Shown here: in pieces, positions 62,650-64,000 of the stretch | Layout: every line of letters starts with the position of its first letter | Numbering within the stretch: the first letter of the stretch is position 1 | DNA from: Sorex araneus | Lineage: Eukaryota; Chordata; Mammalia; Eulipotyphla; Soricidae | Reading direction: 5' to 3' | NCBI RefSeq assembly: GCF_027595985.1 | Contig: NC_073306.1 | Span: forward strand, 99,297,426 to 99,361,425 | DNA: 64,000 bases | The notes under the pieces: model-generated | The model's input: only the letters and a program-made list of their open reading frames with translations | Databases searched by the model: none | What the model was told of the DNA's origin: nothing | Made by a program: the position numbers and the translations under genes

Positions 62650-64000
62650 GAGAAAAATAAGAAATGTAAATCCAAGTATTATTTTTTGAAAAAAGTCCTG
62701 GATGATTTGGACATATTAAATCTCCAAGAAATGTGAATTCAAGAACTTTGCAAATCAAAGAAAAGATAAAAACGTGGCTATAATCTAGTCACAGTTAACC
62801 GTGTTCATAGTTTATTCATACATGCACAGGCTATCTTTCTATAGACAGATGACTCCTTACTACAATTTCTTAACTGAAAATTCTTCTTTGCACTTTATTA
62901 CAATTTCATTAAGAAACGTGCCTAAATGATCAAGATTCCCTTAGCCCGGTAAGATTTAGTGTCCTGCCCTTCTGGGAAAGGGGCCAAAAAGGGAGGGACA
63001 AGGATGATGCAGAAGCTCTGTAGTATCCCAGAGTCCAAGTCACCAGCTAGTGGCACTCCAAACAAATGACCCTACATGCAAGCTCCATGTGAACTAAAAG
63101 AAGACATCTGACAAGAACCAGTTTGCACTTCTTTATGCCTAATTTTCTTTGGCATTATCTCCTTTGAGTGATTGAGGATGACTCTTCCCAATGAAATTGA
63201 AGGGTATGTAAGCTACTCAACAATCACATGCCCACCTCTCTCCTAGATTAGAGGAATGATGTGATTTCCTTGTCTACCCTTCCCGTGGATAAGGTGACTT
63301 TGACCTAAGGTCAGTAGGAGGTCCCCAACTAGTTGGGGTAATCATAACAACTTTCACTTAGTCACTCATGAGCCCAGAAGTTGGCAGAGTCAAATGCTGA
63401 AGATGGGAGTCGCACCAATGAAGTGCAGGGAGTGAAGGGAGAGCTGAGAGCCAGACCTCATGGCAGAAGCGCCTTAACTGCTCTTTGTGATAAGGAATGC
63501 TTTAGTCTTTTTTCAAGCTGTTTTGTGTTTTATTGTTTGGGGGCCTTTCCGATGGTGCTGGGGGAGTGAGACCAGGTCTAACAAGCATGTAAAAGCCATG
63601 TAGTGCTGGGAATCCAACCCAGAGCTCTGCACATGTCAGGCATGTTCCAGCCCTTTGAATTATTTCCCCAGTTAAAAACTGTTATCTGATAAGAGGACAT
63701 GGTTAAAGCTACTGGGGCAGCTGTTTTGCCAAGTAAATGCATTAATTGTATACTTCTATGTTATCACAGAAAAATGTGTTTAAAATTCAAAAGCTATACA
63801 TAAAAAATACAAAAATAAAAGTCAAACACAAGAAAGCTAATAAGCAATAAGATCATGTACAACAGAGCAAAATAGTCTTTCCACAACAGTATTACCAAAT
63901 AATAAGACAGCTCTATGCTACCACATAGGGTTGTTAGGAAGAAAAAAAATAATTAAGATAAAGTACATATGTAAATATGGTTGGAGCAATATAGTACACT
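62650..64000. other. ALDH3A2 intron 6, to window edge
   Basis: One old SINE at about 63,535-63,655 (-). I looked on the - strand for the preceding ALDH3A2 exon (GKIAFGGETDE-like) and did not find it, so that exon lies beyond 64,000. Confidence 0.5.

Overview
The window is mammalian nuclear DNA, almost certainly from a shrew of the genus Sorex. Two kinds of evidence agree. (i) Multi-exon vertebrate genes with GT/AG introns can be read. (ii) The sequence is packed with a tRNA-derived SINE (sense strand starts GGGGCTGGAGCGATAGCAC) that I recognise as the abundant shrew SOR-type SINE. A LINE fragment of the nematode-like RTE-1 type, reported from the common shrew, is also present. There are no bacterial-type genes; nearly all long open frames are shadows of repeats or of exons.

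Layout. Positions 1-17,873 are intergenic: L1 pieces, a long composite retroelement interrupting an L1, several solo-LTR-like elements, SINEs, and an RTE-1-like LINE inserted into an older SINE at 14.7-15.9 kb. Positions 17,874-47,298 hold a complete SLC47A2 gene (MATE2/MATE2-K multidrug and toxin extrusion transporter) on the + strand. It has 17 coding exons, all joined in phase, giving 571 codons plus stop. Intron 13 (29,398-44,727, 15.3 kb) is a repeat sink containing old L1 ORF2, L1 3' ends, chimeric SINEs and long TTTC and GAAA arrays. From about 47.8 kb to the right edge lies the 3' half of ALDH3A2 (fatty aldehyde dehydrogenase, FALDH) on the - strand. Exons 7, 8, 9, an alternative exon 9' and the tiny terminal coding exon 10 are all readable; the first six exons lie beyond 64,000.

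The two genes are convergent, tail to tail, as SLC47A2 and ALDH3A2 are in human 17p11.2 (window orientation inverted relative to the human chromosome). They do not share a pathway. SLC47A2 exports organic cations in exchange for protons; ALDH3A2 oxidises long-chain fatty aldehydes at the ER, or at peroxisomes when exon 9' is used.

The most interesting signals are in the repeats. (1) A truncated RTE-1-like LINE of nematode affinity. (2) A second shrew SINE whose 3' tail copies the end of that LINE, implying it is mobilised by it. (3) A 1.3-1.4 kb composite element with internal direct repeats and a defined 5' start. (4) A clean solo LTR with a 6-bp target duplication inside one arm of a local duplication. 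In the genes, the notable point is a well-preserved alternative ALDH3A2 exon with a lineage-specific end.
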